Of a DNA stretch of 64,000 bases, positions 8,333 to 17,645 are shown in pieces. The DNA comes from Methylotenera_A sp044228245 (GTDB taxonomy: Bacteria; Pseudomonadota; Gammaproteobacteria; Burkholderiales; Methylophilaceae), in contig JBGAVG010000007.1 of the NCBI GenBank assembly GCA_044228245.1, forward strand, positions 1 to 64,000, given 5' to 3'. The notes beneath the pieces are model-generated. The model was not told where the DNA came from and ran no database searches. It was given only the letters and a program-made list of their open reading frames with translations. Made by a program: the position numbers and the translations under genes. Every line of letters begins with the position of its first letter. Position 1 is the stretch's first letter.

Positions 8333-10267
8333 TTACTTTTGCCTGGAATCCAGTTCTTCCCAGCGTGCGAGGTGGTTTTCCAGTAAGCTATCAATTTCAG
8401 TCAATCTCGACTGCAGTGTTTTAACACGTTCAGGCTGTGTTTTATAAAGTTCTCCATCAGCAAGTTGTGCATGGATATCGGCTTGTTCAGCTTCAAGCTG
8501 TTCAATTTTGGCTGGAATTTCGTCTAACTCTTTTTGTTCTTTAAAGCTTAGTTTTTCCGGTTTAGTGGCTTGTTTTACTGCTTTTTCTGCATCTGGAGTT
8601 GATGATTTAACTGCGCCAGAAGGCGCATGGATATTGGCTTGTAGGGCGGGTGTTTTTTGCTTTTGTTGTGTAGAGAAACGCTGCCAGTCATCATAACCGC
8701 CGCCAAATTCCGTGAGCACGCCATTGCCTTCAAATGCGATGACTTGGGTCACTGTGTTTTCTAAAAAGGCACGGTCGTGGCTTACTAAAAACAGGGTGCC
8801 ATTAAATTCTTGCAGCAAACTTTCTAACAGCTCCAGCGTGTCGATATCCAGGTCATTCGTCGGCTCATCCAGCACTAGCACATTGGCAGGGCGTGCAAAC
8901 AGGCGCGCCAGTAATAAACGATTGCGCTCACCGCCAGACAGCGATTTCACGGGCGAGCGCGAACGTTGTGGCGGAAACAAAAAATCCTCCAGGTAGCTAA
9001 TCACATGCTTGCGTTCATTGCCGATTTCGACAAAGTCAGAGCCTGGACTAATGGTGTCCGCCAGCGTCGCCTCTTCATCCAGTTGTTCACGCATCTGGTC
9101 GAAATAGGCCACGTTAATTTTTGTGCCGCGCTGAATGGTGCCGCTATCCGGCTCAATGTCGCCAAGAATGAGTTTAAGCAGGGTGGTTTTGCCGATGCCA
9201 TTAGGGCCAAGCAGGCCGATTTTGTCACCGCGCAAAATACGCGTGCTGAAGTTCTTGATCAGCACCTTATCGCCATAAGCCTTGCTTACATTTTCCAGTT
9301 CTGCCACCAGTTTTCCGCTACGCTCGCCCGCATCCAGATTGAGTTTGACGTTACCCTGGCGCTCACGGCGGGCGGCACGTTCCAGGCGCAAGGCCTCTAA
9401 TCGGCGCACGCGGCCTTCGTTGCGAGTACGGCGCGCTTTGATGCCTTGGCGAATCCATACTTCTTCTTGCGCTAAAAACTTATCAAACTTGGCGGCATGG
9501 GTTTCTTCAACCGCCAGCAGTTCTTCTTTTTTAGCCTGATATTGCGTAAAGTTGCCCACAAAATCAGTCAGTTTTCCACGGTCCAGTTCGGTAATGCGCG
9601 TGGCGAGCCTATCCAGAAAACGCCTGTCATGGGTAATAAAAAGCACGCTGCCGTTAAAGTCTAACAATAAGTCTTCCAGCCACTCGATGGCTTCTAAATC
9701 CAGGTGATTGGTAGGCTCATCCAGCAATAGCACTTCAGGTTCTGCCACCAGCGCGCGGCCAAGCGCCACGCGTTTGCGCCAGCCGCCAGAGAGCGTGGAG
9801 ACAAGCGCATCGGCATCCAGTTTCAAGCGGCTAAGCACAGTCTCAACGCGTGATTGTGCCGCCCAGCCATTTTGCGCATCCAGATCGTGCTGCAAGTGCT
9901 GCATTTTGGTCATCAGTGCATCAATATCTGCGTTTGGCATGCTCATGTCATGCGTTACCTGGTGGTAATTGATGATGGTTTGTTGCAACGCACCTAAACC
10001 TTCTGCTACCGCTTCAAACACGGTGTGTGTCGTGTCCAGTTCGGGCTCTTGCGGCACATACACCACACGCACATTCGATGCGCGCCAAACCGTGCCTTCA
10101 TCAAGCTTAATTGTGCCAGCAATGGCTTTGAGCAAACTGGATTTGCCCGCACCATTACGCCCAATCAAGCCGACACGTTCGCCAGCATCCAGTTGAAAAG
10201 AAGCGTGATCGAGCAGGGCGTGATGCCCGAAGGCAAGGCAGGCGTTATCTAGGGTGATGTAAGGCAT
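8333..10267 (-). CDS. uup: ABC-F ATPase Uup
   Basis: 644 residues with two ABC ATPase domains and no membrane segments. The first Walker A is GRNGAGKSS (residues 36-44), followed by LSGGWRKR and LLLDEPTNHLDLEAIEWLE; the second has GPNGIGKTTLLK, LSGGERNR and LVLDEPTNDLDIDTLE. A charged linker lies between them and a C-terminal coiled coil follows (about residues 560-644, many Glu/Lys/Leu), which in Uup binds DNA. The opening MPYITLDNACLAFGHHALLDHA closely fits Uup, implicated in transposon precise excision, branched DNA intermediates and ribosome function. It starts 16 bases after rep, so the two are probably one transcript. Confidence 0.92.
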   Translation of the reverse strand: MPYITLDNACLAFGHHALLDHASFQLDAGERVGLIGRNGAGKSSLLKAIAGTIKLDEGTVWRASNVRVVYVPQEPELDTTHTVFEAVAEGLGALQQTIINYHQVTHDMSMPNADIDALMTKMQHLQHDLDAQNGWAAQSRVETVLSRLKLDADALVSTLSGGWRKRVALGRALVAEPEVLLLDEPTNHLDLEAIEWLEDLLLDFNGSVLFITHDRRFLDRLATRITELDRGKLTDFVGNFTQYQAKKEELLAVEETHAAKFDKFLAQEEVWIRQGIKARRTRNEGRVRRLEALRLERAARRERQGNVKLNLDAGERSGKLVAELENVSKAYGDKVLIKNFSTRILRGDKIGLLGPNGIGKTTLLKLILGDIEPDSGTIQRGTKINVAYFDQMREQLDEEATLADTISPGSDFVEIGNERKHVISYLEDFLFPPQRSRSPVKSLSGGERNRLLLARLFARPANVLVLDEPTNDLDIDTLELLESLLQEFNGTLFLVSHDRAFLENTVTQVIAFEGNGVLTEFGGGYDDWQRFSTQQKQKTPALQANIHAPSGAVKSSTPDAEKAVKQATKPEKLSFKEQKELDEIPAKIEQLEAEQADIHAQLADGELYKTQPERVKTLQSRLTEIDSLLENHLARWEELDSRQK

Positions 10268-10283
10268 GGTTGAATATTACTCT

Positions 10284-12299
10284 CTATTTGTTCGCTAACA
10301 TGGCGCGAATATTGGCCATTTTCGACTTGCCGAATTCTTTGCTTTCTATCGGGTCATTAAACGGATTGCCAAAATGCCGCACATCCTCTTTGGGTAATTC
10401 CTCGATAAACCGGCTGGGTTCGCACATTTCCATTTCACCTGCGCGTTTACGTTTTTTGCACCAGGAAATGTTGAGGGATTTTTGCGCACGTGTAATGCCT
10501 ACGTACATCAAGCGGCGTTCTTCTTCGATTCGATCTGTATCTACGCTTTCGCGATGCGGCAGAATGCCTTCTTCCACGCCGATTAAAAATACGTGCCCAA
10601 ATTCCAGTCCTTTGGCCGCGTGCAGCGTAGAGAGTTTCACTGCATCCGGCTCGCCATCTTCACGGCCTTCCAGCATGCTCATGAGCGAAACCATTTGCGT
10701 CAGTTCGAGCAGATTTTTAGCTTCCGCTTCGTTGCCATATTCGGTATTTGCCTCGCCTTTTTTAGTAAGCCAGCCGATAAACTCGAGCACATTCGCCCAT
10801 TTGACCTCAGCCGCTCGCGGCTCCTCGCTGTCATACAAAAAGGCTTCATATTGAATGGTGGTAAGTAAGTCATTCAGCACGTCTCCTGCCGGGTCGCGTA
10901 CGGCACGTGCCTGCAGCTTATTGATGTACTGGCAAAAATTCAACAAATCGTCTAATTGCTTGTTACCGATTTCGCTTTGAAAACCTTGCTCAAATGCTGC
11001 TGCAAATAGCGACATTTTGTGCGCGCTGGCGTATTCGCCCAGCCGCTCCAGCGTGGTGTTGCCGATGCCTTTTTTGGGCGTAGTCGCCGCGCGGATAAAC
11101 GCCGGGTCGTCATCCTCATTGGCAATCAGCCGCAAATAACTGACCAGGTCTTTAATTTCAGCCTTGTCAAAAAACGATTGTCCGCCCGAGATGGTGTAGG
11201 GAATCTTATGGTTGCGTAATTGCTGCTCAAAAATGCGCGCCTGGTGGTTGCCGCGGTAGAGGATGGCATAATCCAGAAACTTGGTGCGGTTTTCAAACTT
11301 ATGCGCCTGCAGTTTCATGATGACAGATTCTGCCTCGTGTTCCTCGCTCATGGTAGCCGAGACCTGAATCAAATCCCCTGTACCTAAATCGCTCCACAGT
11401 TTCTTCTCGAACAGTTTTGGATTATTTGAAATCACCTGGTTGGCAGCGCGCAGAATGCGCACCGTAGAGCGGTAATTTTGCTCTAATTTGATGACTTTAA
11501 GCTTGCTGAAGTCTTCGGTGAGTTGACGCAGGTTTTCCACATCCGCGCCGCGCCAGCCATAAATGGCCTGGTCGTCGTCACCCACCGCGGTAAACTGGCC
11601 ACGCAAGCCGGTGAGCATTTTCACCAGTTTGTATTGGCAGGCGTTGGTGTCCTGGTATTCGTCTATCAGCAGATATTGCAGTTTGCGCTGCCATTTATTC
11701 AGCGCGCTTTCGTGCTGCACAAATAATTCAACCGGCAGTTTAATCAAATCATCAAAATCTACCGCCTGATAAGCTTTGAGCGTTTGTTGATACAGTTGAT
11801 ATACCTTGGCAGCAGCATGTGTCAGCTCTTCATCTGCCATGGCTTTGGCTTGGTCGGGGCTGATAAAGGCATTCTTCCAAGCGGAAATCTGATATTGCGT
11901 TTTGCGTAATAGCTGCTTGTCGGTAGTGGCTAAAATATCGGCCACAATCTTAAAGCTGTCGGATGAATCCAAAATGGAGAACTGCGGCTTGTAGCCTAGT
12001 AACGCAGCCTCGGCGCGCAGCATTTGCAAACCAAGCGAGTGGAAAGTCGCGATCGTCAGACCTTTGGTGGGCTTGCCCTGCATCAGCTTGCTCACGCGCT
12101 CCTGCATCTCACGCGCGGCCTTATTGGTAAAGGTAATCGCCGCGATTTCTTTGGGAGAGTAGCCTGCCTCGTCAATCAAATAGCTGATTTTCTGCGTGAT
12201 GACGCGCGTTTTACCGCTGCCTGCACCGGCGAGCACCAGCAATGGACCATCGAGATACTTGACTGCTTCGCGCTGGGGTGAGTTGAGGCTGTTTAACAT
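10284..12299 (-). CDS. rep: ATP-dependent DNA helicase Rep (UvrD superfamily 1)
   Basis: 671 residues, close to the usual Rep length. Q motif LNSPQREAV and Walker A AGAGSGKT (residues 24-31) are followed by TFTNKAAREM, TFHSLGLQMLR (the Rep-type wording rather than UvrD), LLIDEYQDTN, GDDDQAIYGWRGAD, QNYRST, and the motif V/VI pair LSTLHAAKGLEF and LMYVGITRAQ. A 3'-5' helicase that restarts stalled forks and clears proteins from DNA. It heads a two-gene unit with uup. Rep is preferred over UvrD on length and motif Ia-Ic sequence. Confidence 0.92.
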   Translation of the reverse strand: MLNSLNSPQREAVKYLDGPLLVLAGAGSGKTRVITQKISYLIDEAGYSPKEIAAITFTNKAAREMQERVSKLMQGKPTKGLTIATFHSLGLQMLRAEAALLGYKPQFSILDSSDSFKIVADILATTDKQLLRKTQYQISAWKNAFISPDQAKAMADEELTHAAAKVYQLYQQTLKAYQAVDFDDLIKLPVELFVQHESALNKWQRKLQYLLIDEYQDTNACQYKLVKMLTGLRGQFTAVGDDDQAIYGWRGADVENLRQLTEDFSKLKVIKLEQNYRSTVRILRAANQVISNNPKLFEKKLWSDLGTGDLIQVSATMSEEHEAESVIMKLQAHKFENRTKFLDYAILYRGNHQARIFEQQLRNHKIPYTISGGQSFFDKAEIKDLVSYLRLIANEDDDPAFIRAATTPKKGIGNTTLERLGEYASAHKMSLFAAAFEQGFQSEIGNKQLDDLLNFCQYINKLQARAVRDPAGDVLNDLLTTIQYEAFLYDSEEPRAAEVKWANVLEFIGWLTKKGEANTEYGNEAEAKNLLELTQMVSLMSMLEGREDGEPDAVKLSTLHAAKGLEFGHVFLIGVEEGILPHRESVDTDRIEEERRLMYVGITRAQKSLNISWCKKRKRAGEMEMCEPSRFIEELPKEDVRHFGNPFNDPIESKEFGKSKMANIRAMLANK

Positions 12300-12469
12300 G
12301 TTCTTTGAGCGGACTTTTAAAAGAACCTGGCACGATATTCTGACAGGCTGACTATTTGCGAGCTAAGCGTTTATAGTATGATTGTACCTGCTTAATAAAA
12401 ACTAGCGCCTATAGTTTCTCAATTTTAAGCTAAAAATATATTCCTTCTAATCTACGGTAGCCGTCTGCA

Positions 12470-13657
12470 ATGCCAAAATTTGATTTAAAAACGATTGTTT
12501 TCATGTCAATGCTGCTGACCTTCATGCTTTCCATGCTGTTGGCGATCACTCGTAAACACCACAAAAAGGTGCATGGCCCTGGCTACTGGGCGGTGGGCAA
12601 TCTGGTGATTGGCCTGGGCATGGTGCTGGTGTTGATGCAGTTGGATGCGCCGAAGCGGCTTTTTTTGCCGGGTATGGCCTTGATCGGCGCGGGTTTAAGC
12701 TTATACATTAATGGTATTCAGGCATTTATCGGCAAAGTGCCGAACCATCGCATTCCTGTAGCTGTATTTTTTCTGCTAATGGCGATTGATGCTTATTTTA
12801 TGCTCAATGGAAGCGACATCCGTACGGCGGTAATACTTGGGGCGATTATATTCGCAGCAATTTATCTATATTGCGCGCGGCTTACGTTTTCTCGCGATGA
12901 AGGCATTGTCGGCAATTTATACTGGCTTACCTCAAGCCTGTATCTGCTGATGGCACTATTGATGCTGGGCCGCGCGGTCTATGCTTCGCGGGTGGACGTG
13001 GCGGTGTTTGACTCTTTTGCCGTCTGGCCGGTGAATGCCTATACCTTCATGCTGGGCGCGGTTTCGCAGTTTTTTATCTCCAGCCTGTTCGTATTGATGC
13101 TCAGCTATAAACTGAGTCAGAACCTGGAATCGATTGCGACAATTGACAGCCTTACCGGCGTGCTGAATCGCCGCGGCCTGGAGGAAGCTGCCCTAAAAAT
13201 GCAGGATATTTGCAAGCGTATTAACCTGAGCATGGCGGTGTTGCTGATCGATATTGACCATTTTAAAAAAGTGAATGACCAATACGGGCACTTGTGCGGT
13301 GACGATGTGTTAAGGCATCTGGCCAAGGAGATTGCAGGGGTGCTGCGTTCCAGCGATGTGCTTGGCCGCTATGGAGGCGAGGAGTTTTGTGTGTTTCTGC
13401 CGAACACGACAGAGGGTGATGCTGTCGGTCTCGCTGAGCGCATCCGAGCGAGGATTGAAGCAAGCCCGTTAAAAATGAACCGAGCAAGCATTAAAACCAC
13501 TGTCAGCATTGGCGTAGCGGATTCGGTGCGAGCGGGCTACGATTTTAAAGGCTTGGTAGCCACTGCGGATAGCGCCATGTATGCCGCGAAAAACAGCGGG
13601 CGGAATCGCGTGATGAGTTACACGCAGATTACGCGCGACACCAAACAATCTTCATAA
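12470..13657 (+). CDS. Membrane diguanylate cyclase (GGDEF)
   Basis: 395 residues. The first ~215 are strongly hydrophobic with about six or seven predicted membrane spans, ending near FFISSLFVLMLSYKL; this may be a 7TM-like sensor but matches no named domain I am sure of. The C-terminal GGDEF domain starts at about ATIDSLTGVLNRRG. The active-site signature is GGEEF (302-306), with RSSD (293-296) five residues upstream, the product-inhibition I-site. It should make c-di-GMP and feel product feedback. No EAL domain. Monocistronic by appearance, 170 bases from the divergent rep gene. Confidence 0.9.
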   Translation: MPKFDLKTIVFMSMLLTFMLSMLLAITRKHHKKVHGPGYWAVGNLVIGLGMVLVLMQLDAPKRLFLPGMALIGAGLSLYINGIQAFIGKVPNHRIPVAVFFLLMAIDAYFMLNGSDIRTAVILGAIIFAAIYLYCARLTFSRDEGIVGNLYWLTSSLYLLMALLMLGRAVYASRVDVAVFDSFAVWPVNAYTFMLGAVSQFFISSLFVLMLSYKLSQNLESIATIDSLTGVLNRRGLEEAALKMQDICKRINLSMAVLLIDIDHFKKVNDQYGHLCGDDVLRHLAKEIAGVLRSSDVLGRYGGEEFCVFLPNTTEGDAVGLAERIRARIEASPLKMNRASIKTTVSIGVADSVRAGYDFKGLVATADSAMYAAKNSGRNRVMSYTQITRDTKQSS

Positions 13658-13730
13658 TACAATCTAATTAAATTGTCCGGACGGGTTAACATTTTCATCG
13701 ATAGTTGAAAAGTTATTTGAAAGCTAAGTT

Positions 13731-14825
13731 ATGACTGACAGAGCCAATAAAACTTCTATTTGCAGCATTGTTTCTTTAGACATTGTCGATTTTTCAAAGA
13801 AAACAGACGCGGAACAAGTGGAAATCAGAAACCAGCTGAATGATTTAATTAATCATGCCGTGGTTGATATTGCACAAGATGACCGCACAATCTTGGATAC
13901 GAGCGATGGCGCAGCCATTGCCTGCAACGGTGCGTTAGAAGACGCGCTGGAAGACGCATTGTTTATCTCACTCACCATTCGTGATGACATATTAAAAAAC
14001 AACACAAATAGCTCAGCCCCTCTATATGTGCGCATTGGCATTAATTTGGGTCCGGTGCGTGTGTCCAACTGCAATAATAATCAGTACCCCAATATTACGG
14101 GCGAGGGTCTTGATGAGGCGCAGCGCATTATGAGTTTTGCCAAGCCGAACCAGATTCTGGTTTCACGTGCGTATTACGAAGTAGTTTCCAAGCTATCGCA
14201 GGAAATCTCACAAATGTTTGAGTATAACGATATGCACGCGCATGAACATGAGGTTTACTCGGTACGTGTACTTAAAGACCAATTAGTAGAAGATGCGCCG
14301 GTAATCATTGCGGCAGACGATTCACAGTCAGGCAATTGGCAATCCATCGCAGGCAAAATTAATTTTAAATACACAATTCTAAGCTTGATGGTGCTTGCAG
14401 GACTTTTTGTTTTGGCTAAATTGGCATCTACCCCAACTGAACCGACCATTATATTAGAAAAACCGGCAGTGGCAGAAACGCCCGTGTTACCCCCGCCCAC
14501 AATGACAGCCAAGCCAGCCAATGATGGCTTACTGCCAACCGAAACAGTTGAAACCGCTCCGCCAAAGGTGGAGCCGGTTAAGGTTGATACTGTTCAGAAA
14601 AAAACCACTAATAAAACCGAGAAAAAAACTGAAGCGCCAACAAAGGTTGTAACTAAAACAGAGACATCGGGCGATGGGAAAGATGCAGAGAAGCCCGCAG
14701 GAACTAAAGCCGAAAATAAATCAGACAAAGAAAAGTCAGGATGGCAAACTTTCACTGACAGTATCAAACAAGGCTCGGAACGCAAGTGCACACAGGCGGA
14801 AATCGCACTGGGGCAGTGCCGCTAA
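13731..14825 (+). CDS. Class III cyclase-homology domain membrane protein
   Basis: 364 residues. The N-terminal ~185 form a class III nucleotide cyclase homology domain. The metal-binding aspartates are present (Asp17 in SLDIVDFSKK and Asp59 in DTSDGAAIA), and the transition-state Arg is present (Arg132 in LDEAQRIMSFA). The partner Asn of the usual VNxAAR motif is replaced by Asp128, so activity is doubtful. A transmembrane helix follows (~212-232), then a long Pro/Lys/Thr/Glu-rich tail ending in KCTQAEIALGQCR with two cysteines, presumably periplasmic. The catalytic-like domain would be cytoplasmic. It lies 73 bases after the diguanylate cyclase gene. Its stop overlaps that of the convergent ylqF gene by 4 bases. 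The substrate, or a purely binding role, is open. Confidence 0.8.
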   Translation: MTDRANKTSICSIVSLDIVDFSKKTDAEQVEIRNQLNDLINHAVVDIAQDDRTILDTSDGAAIACNGALEDALEDALFISLTIRDDILKNNTNSSAPLYVRIGINLGPVRVSNCNNNQYPNITGEGLDEAQRIMSFAKPNQILVSRAYYEVVSKLSQEISQMFEYNDMHAHEHEVYSVRVLKDQLVEDAPVIIAADDSQSGNWQSIAGKINFKYTILSLMVLAGLFVLAKLASTPTEPTIILEKPAVAETPVLPPPTMTAKPANDGLLPTETVETAPPKVEPVKVDTVQKKTTNKTEKKTEAPTKVVTKTETSGDGKDAEKPAGTKAENKSDKEKSGWQTFTDSIKQGSERKCTQAEIALGQCR

Positions 14826-15724
14826 CCATCTATTGGGCTGTTTTCGGCAAGATCGCCGGCAATCATAGCAGCTCTGGAGTTTGGGCTTTCTAAACTTACA
14901 CGGCCAATCGCGCCGCTGCGGTAATCAGTCAAAAAAGCCACCGCGGTTTTTTCTGTATCCCACAGGCCGTCGTGGCGCTTGTAACTGCGGCGTTTGGCGA
15001 TAGCTTCGAGTAAATCCACGCCATCCATCTTGCTCACATCCAGTTTCATGGCGTCCAGCTTGTAACGCGCATTCAGCAAGGCAGGGTAGGTTTTGAGCAA
15101 GTTGTCAGCCAAGAACAGCGCCACGTCTTCATCAATCACTGCATTGCGCCCAATAGCATGGCTGGCCGCCAGCATGTAGCCATCGCTTTCATATTCAATC
15201 TTGGGCCACATCATGCCTGGCGTATCGGTGATGCTCATGGTGTCGCTCAAATCAAAGCGCTGCTGGCTTTTGGTTACCGCGGGCTCATCGCCCACTTTTG
15301 CCACCCGGCGGTTGAGTAGCGCGTTCATCAGCGTGGATTTGCCTACGTTAGGAATGCCCATAATCATCATGCGTAACGGCTTTAAGTGCGTGCCACGGTG
15401 CGGCGCAAGGCCCAGGCACAGTTTAGGGATTTTGTTCGCGTCACCAGGCTTTTTACATGAAAGTGCCACCGCTTTGGTGTTGGGCTGTGCATTGAAATAA
15501 TTGAGCCAATCCTGCGTGACTTTTGGGTCGGCCAAATCCGCTTTGTTGAGTATTTTGAGCTGCGGACGCTGACGAAACAGACGCATTTCGTCAATGATCG
15601 GGTTATGGCTGGCAGCGGGTATGCGCGCATCCAGCACCTCGATGACAACGTCGGTAAACTCCATGGTTTCTTCCGCTTTTTTGCGGGCTTGGGTCATATG
15701 ACCCGGATACCACTGGATACTCAT
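14822..15724 (-). CDS. ylqF: Ribosome biogenesis GTPase YlqF/RbgA
   Basis: 300 residues from the ATG giving MSIQWYPGHMTQARK, the conserved family start; an in-frame ATG five codons earlier (15739) is less likely. The GTPase motifs are circularly permuted, as in YlqF/YjeQ-type enzymes: G4 ILNKADL comes first, then G1 GIPNVGKST and G3 DTPGMMW. A C-terminal helical RNA-binding region follows. It acts in late assembly of the 50S subunit. Convergent with the cyclase-homology gene, with stops overlapping by four bases. Confidence 0.92.
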   Translation of the reverse strand: MSIQWYPGHMTQARKKAEETMEFTDVVIEVLDARIPAASHNPIIDEMRLFRQRPQLKILNKADLADPKVTQDWLNYFNAQPNTKAVALSCKKPGDANKIPKLCLGLAPHRGTHLKPLRMMIMGIPNVGKSTLMNALLNRRVAKVGDEPAVTKSQQRFDLSDTMSITDTPGMMWPKIEYESDGYMLAASHAIGRNAVIDEDVALFLADNLLKTYPALLNARYKLDAMKLDVSKMDGVDLLEAIAKRRSYKRHDGLWDTEKTAVAFLTDYRSGAIGRVSLESPNSRAAMIAGDLAENSPIDG

Positions 15725-15796
15725 AATGTAAGCACTCAAATAAACTTTCGCTATTTTACATGGCTTATATGGATAGAACCTAAGTTAAAATAAGCG

Positions 15797-16621
15797 ATGA
15801 CATTAATTCCTGAAATTAAACCCAATCAATCTATCGAGCTGCTCAAGGCGCTGCATATTCTCACGCGCGATGGCAAGCTGAATCAGGACAGTCGCCGTAA
15901 ACTTAAGCAGGTATACCACCTGGTGAATTTTATTGAGCCGCTTTTTAACGAGGTGTTGGCGCTTAATCCAAACCCAGTGCTGGTTGATCATGGTGCAGGT
16001 AAATCGTACTTAGGCTTTATTTTGTATGATTTATTACTCAAGCAATTGAATGCCGGTGAAGTGATTGGCATCGAAACGCGTGCTGAGTTAGTGGAAAAAT
16101 CAGGAGATCTGGCGCGGTACTTAGGGTTTGCGCGCATGCGGTTTGAGCATTTAACGGTTGAAGAATCCATTACGTCAAGCACGCTGCCAAGCCGCGTGGA
16201 TATTGTCACTGCGCTGCATGCCTGTAACACGGCGACCGATGACGCCATTCAGTTTGGCCTAAAAAAGCACGCAAGATACATCGTGTTAGTACCTTGCTGC
16301 CAAGCGGAGGTGGCAGAAGTGCTGCGTAAACACAAAAATGAAAGCTTTGGCAAAACGCCTTTAAGCGAAATTTGGCGTCATCCGATTCACACGCGCGAAT
16401 TTGGCAGCCAAGTCACCAATGTGCTGCGCTGCCTGCAGCTAGAAGCAGCGGGTTACAACGTGACTGTGACCGAACTGGTGGGCTGGGAGCATTCGATGAA
16501 AAACGAGCTGATCATCGCCAAATATACGGGCCAGCCACGCAAGAATGCACGGACGAGACTGGAAGCTATTTTGCAAGAATTCAATTTAGAAGATTTGCAA
16601 CAGCGGTTTGTTAATTGTTAA
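15797..16621 (+). CDS. SAM-dependent methyltransferase-like protein (Methyltransf_32-like)
   Basis: 274 residues. A Rossmann SAM-binding pattern is seen: VDHGAGKSYLGFIL (motif I), VIGIETRAELVEKS (acidic residue after strand 2), and LHACNTATDDAI followed by VLVPCCQAE. The last two are typical of the Methyltransf_32 group (GSTCD/TRMT13-like), thought to act on RNA. The N-terminal ~60 residues are helical. Target unknown. Divergent from ylqF with ~70 bases between, so each has its own promoter. Confidence 0.78.
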   Translation: MTLIPEIKPNQSIELLKALHILTRDGKLNQDSRRKLKQVYHLVNFIEPLFNEVLALNPNPVLVDHGAGKSYLGFILYDLLLKQLNAGEVIGIETRAELVEKSGDLARYLGFARMRFEHLTVEESITSSTLPSRVDIVTALHACNTATDDAIQFGLKKHARYIVLVPCCQAEVAEVLRKHKNESFGKTPLSEIWRHPIHTREFGSQVTNVLRCLQLEAAGYNVTVTELVGWEHSMKNELIIAKYTGQPRKNARTRLEAILQEFNLEDLQQRFVNC

Positions 16622-16683
16622 GTCCTTGAGAGAACCTGGCCACATCTAAATAGGATAGACAAGGCAGGCAAAAGGAGTAACAT

Positions 16684-16715
16684 AATCTCAATAATTTCAT
16701 CAATCTTTTGAGATT
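16684..16715. repeat. Inverted repeat upstream of secreted-protein gene
   Basis: AATCTCAA (16684-16691) and TTGAGATT (16708-16715) are perfect 8-bp arms around a 16-nt spacer, in the 145-bp gap before the gene at 16767. No T-run follows, so it is more like an operator or mRNA hairpin than a terminator. Function unknown. Confidence 0.4.
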
Positions 16716-16766
16716 GTATTTGGGATGATCTGGACCGATAAGTAACTTTTGATAAGGGGACTTACC

Positions 16767-17567
16767 ATGCAGCTAAAAAAACAACTTCCAAATGAGAGCG
16801 GCATGTCAAGCATCAAAAGTACACCGCGTTCCGCCGCCGCACCGGTCGTAGCGCTGGTGCTGGCAGTATTCACTTCGCCTGCCTTCGCCGACTGCGTGGA
16901 CTACAGCGAGAAGCGTGCCAAGCAGGCAGCGCAAGCAATGGCCAAGAGCCCTCCGAAGTTTTCTGATCTGGGGCTCCCTGAGCTTGCTGGCCTCACGATC
17001 GATGCCGCCAAGTCATCAGGCGATCCCAGGTGCGATCCACCAGAAAAACGCACTTACTTCTTCTACAAGACCAATGCATCCCTGCTGGATTTCTACACGG
17101 CAATCTTTCCGTATATGAAACCGTGGCGCACTTGGACGAGCCCCTCTGGCAGGGAATCACACAATTTCTATGTATCATCTGGAACCGAGGTGCAAATCCG
17201 TTGCAAAGGAAACTGCAAGACCGAGGATTTCAATATTCCAGGTAGAATTGACGAGATTATGATCAATCGAAGCAATATGAAAGATTCGCTTACCACGGGT
17301 GGGCCAGGTTGGAACTGGACGCCAGAGGATTTGGCCAAAGGGAACGCTCAACCCGCGGCAGGGCGTGCGGACAGGGAAAGGCCAACATCTTCCGCGGCGG
17401 CAGGGGTATCTGCTGGTGGGAGTAGCAACACCTCCAGTCAGAGCTCCACTGATAACAATCAATCAAGTAGCAATGCGTCAAGTAGCAGTAGCACCGAGAA
17501 AGCTCCCGATACTGTGGATGACGCACTCAACAAAGCCAAGAAATTGAAGGATTTAATCAGGTTTTGA
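16767..17567 (+). CDS. Unrecognised secreted protein with Ser-rich linker and C-terminal KAKKLKD tail
   Basis: 266 residues from the ATG at 16767, which has an AAGGGGA ribosome site six bases upstream; a TTG at 16749 is in frame but less likely. A signal peptide (APVVALVLAVFTSPAFA, cut before DCVDY) predicts export. The mature domain (~40-190) has paired cysteines (DPRCDPP, IRCKGNCKTE) and aromatic-rich strands. A ~70-residue low-complexity Ser/Asn/Gln stretch follows, then the end DDALNKAKKLKDLIRF. The next gene product ends VLDKAKKLKDVFGF, so the two share a terminal motif although their main domains differ. I recognise no family. The pair is probably co-expressed (78 bases between stop and next start). 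Confidence 0.75.
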   Translation: MQLKKQLPNESGMSSIKSTPRSAAAPVVALVLAVFTSPAFADCVDYSEKRAKQAAQAMAKSPPKFSDLGLPELAGLTIDAAKSSGDPRCDPPEKRTYFFYKTNASLLDFYTAIFPYMKPWRTWTSPSGRESHNFYVSSGTEVQIRCKGNCKTEDFNIPGRIDEIMINRSNMKDSLTTGGPGWNWTPEDLAKGNAQPAAGRADRERPTSSAAAGVSAGGSSNTSSQSSTDNNQSSSNASSSSSTEKAPDTVDDALNKAKKLKDLIRF

Positions 17568-17645
17568 TCAGTAAGTGATCTTTGCAAAAGTGCGTGCTGC
17601 AAAGATCTCATTAAATCAACAGATAACTCTTGAAAGGTGATTCAC

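Noticed and set aside
12354..12382. Promoter candidate TTGCGA/TATGAT before the diguanylate cyclase gene
   Set aside because: Spacer of about 15 bp and weak -35; not good enough to list.
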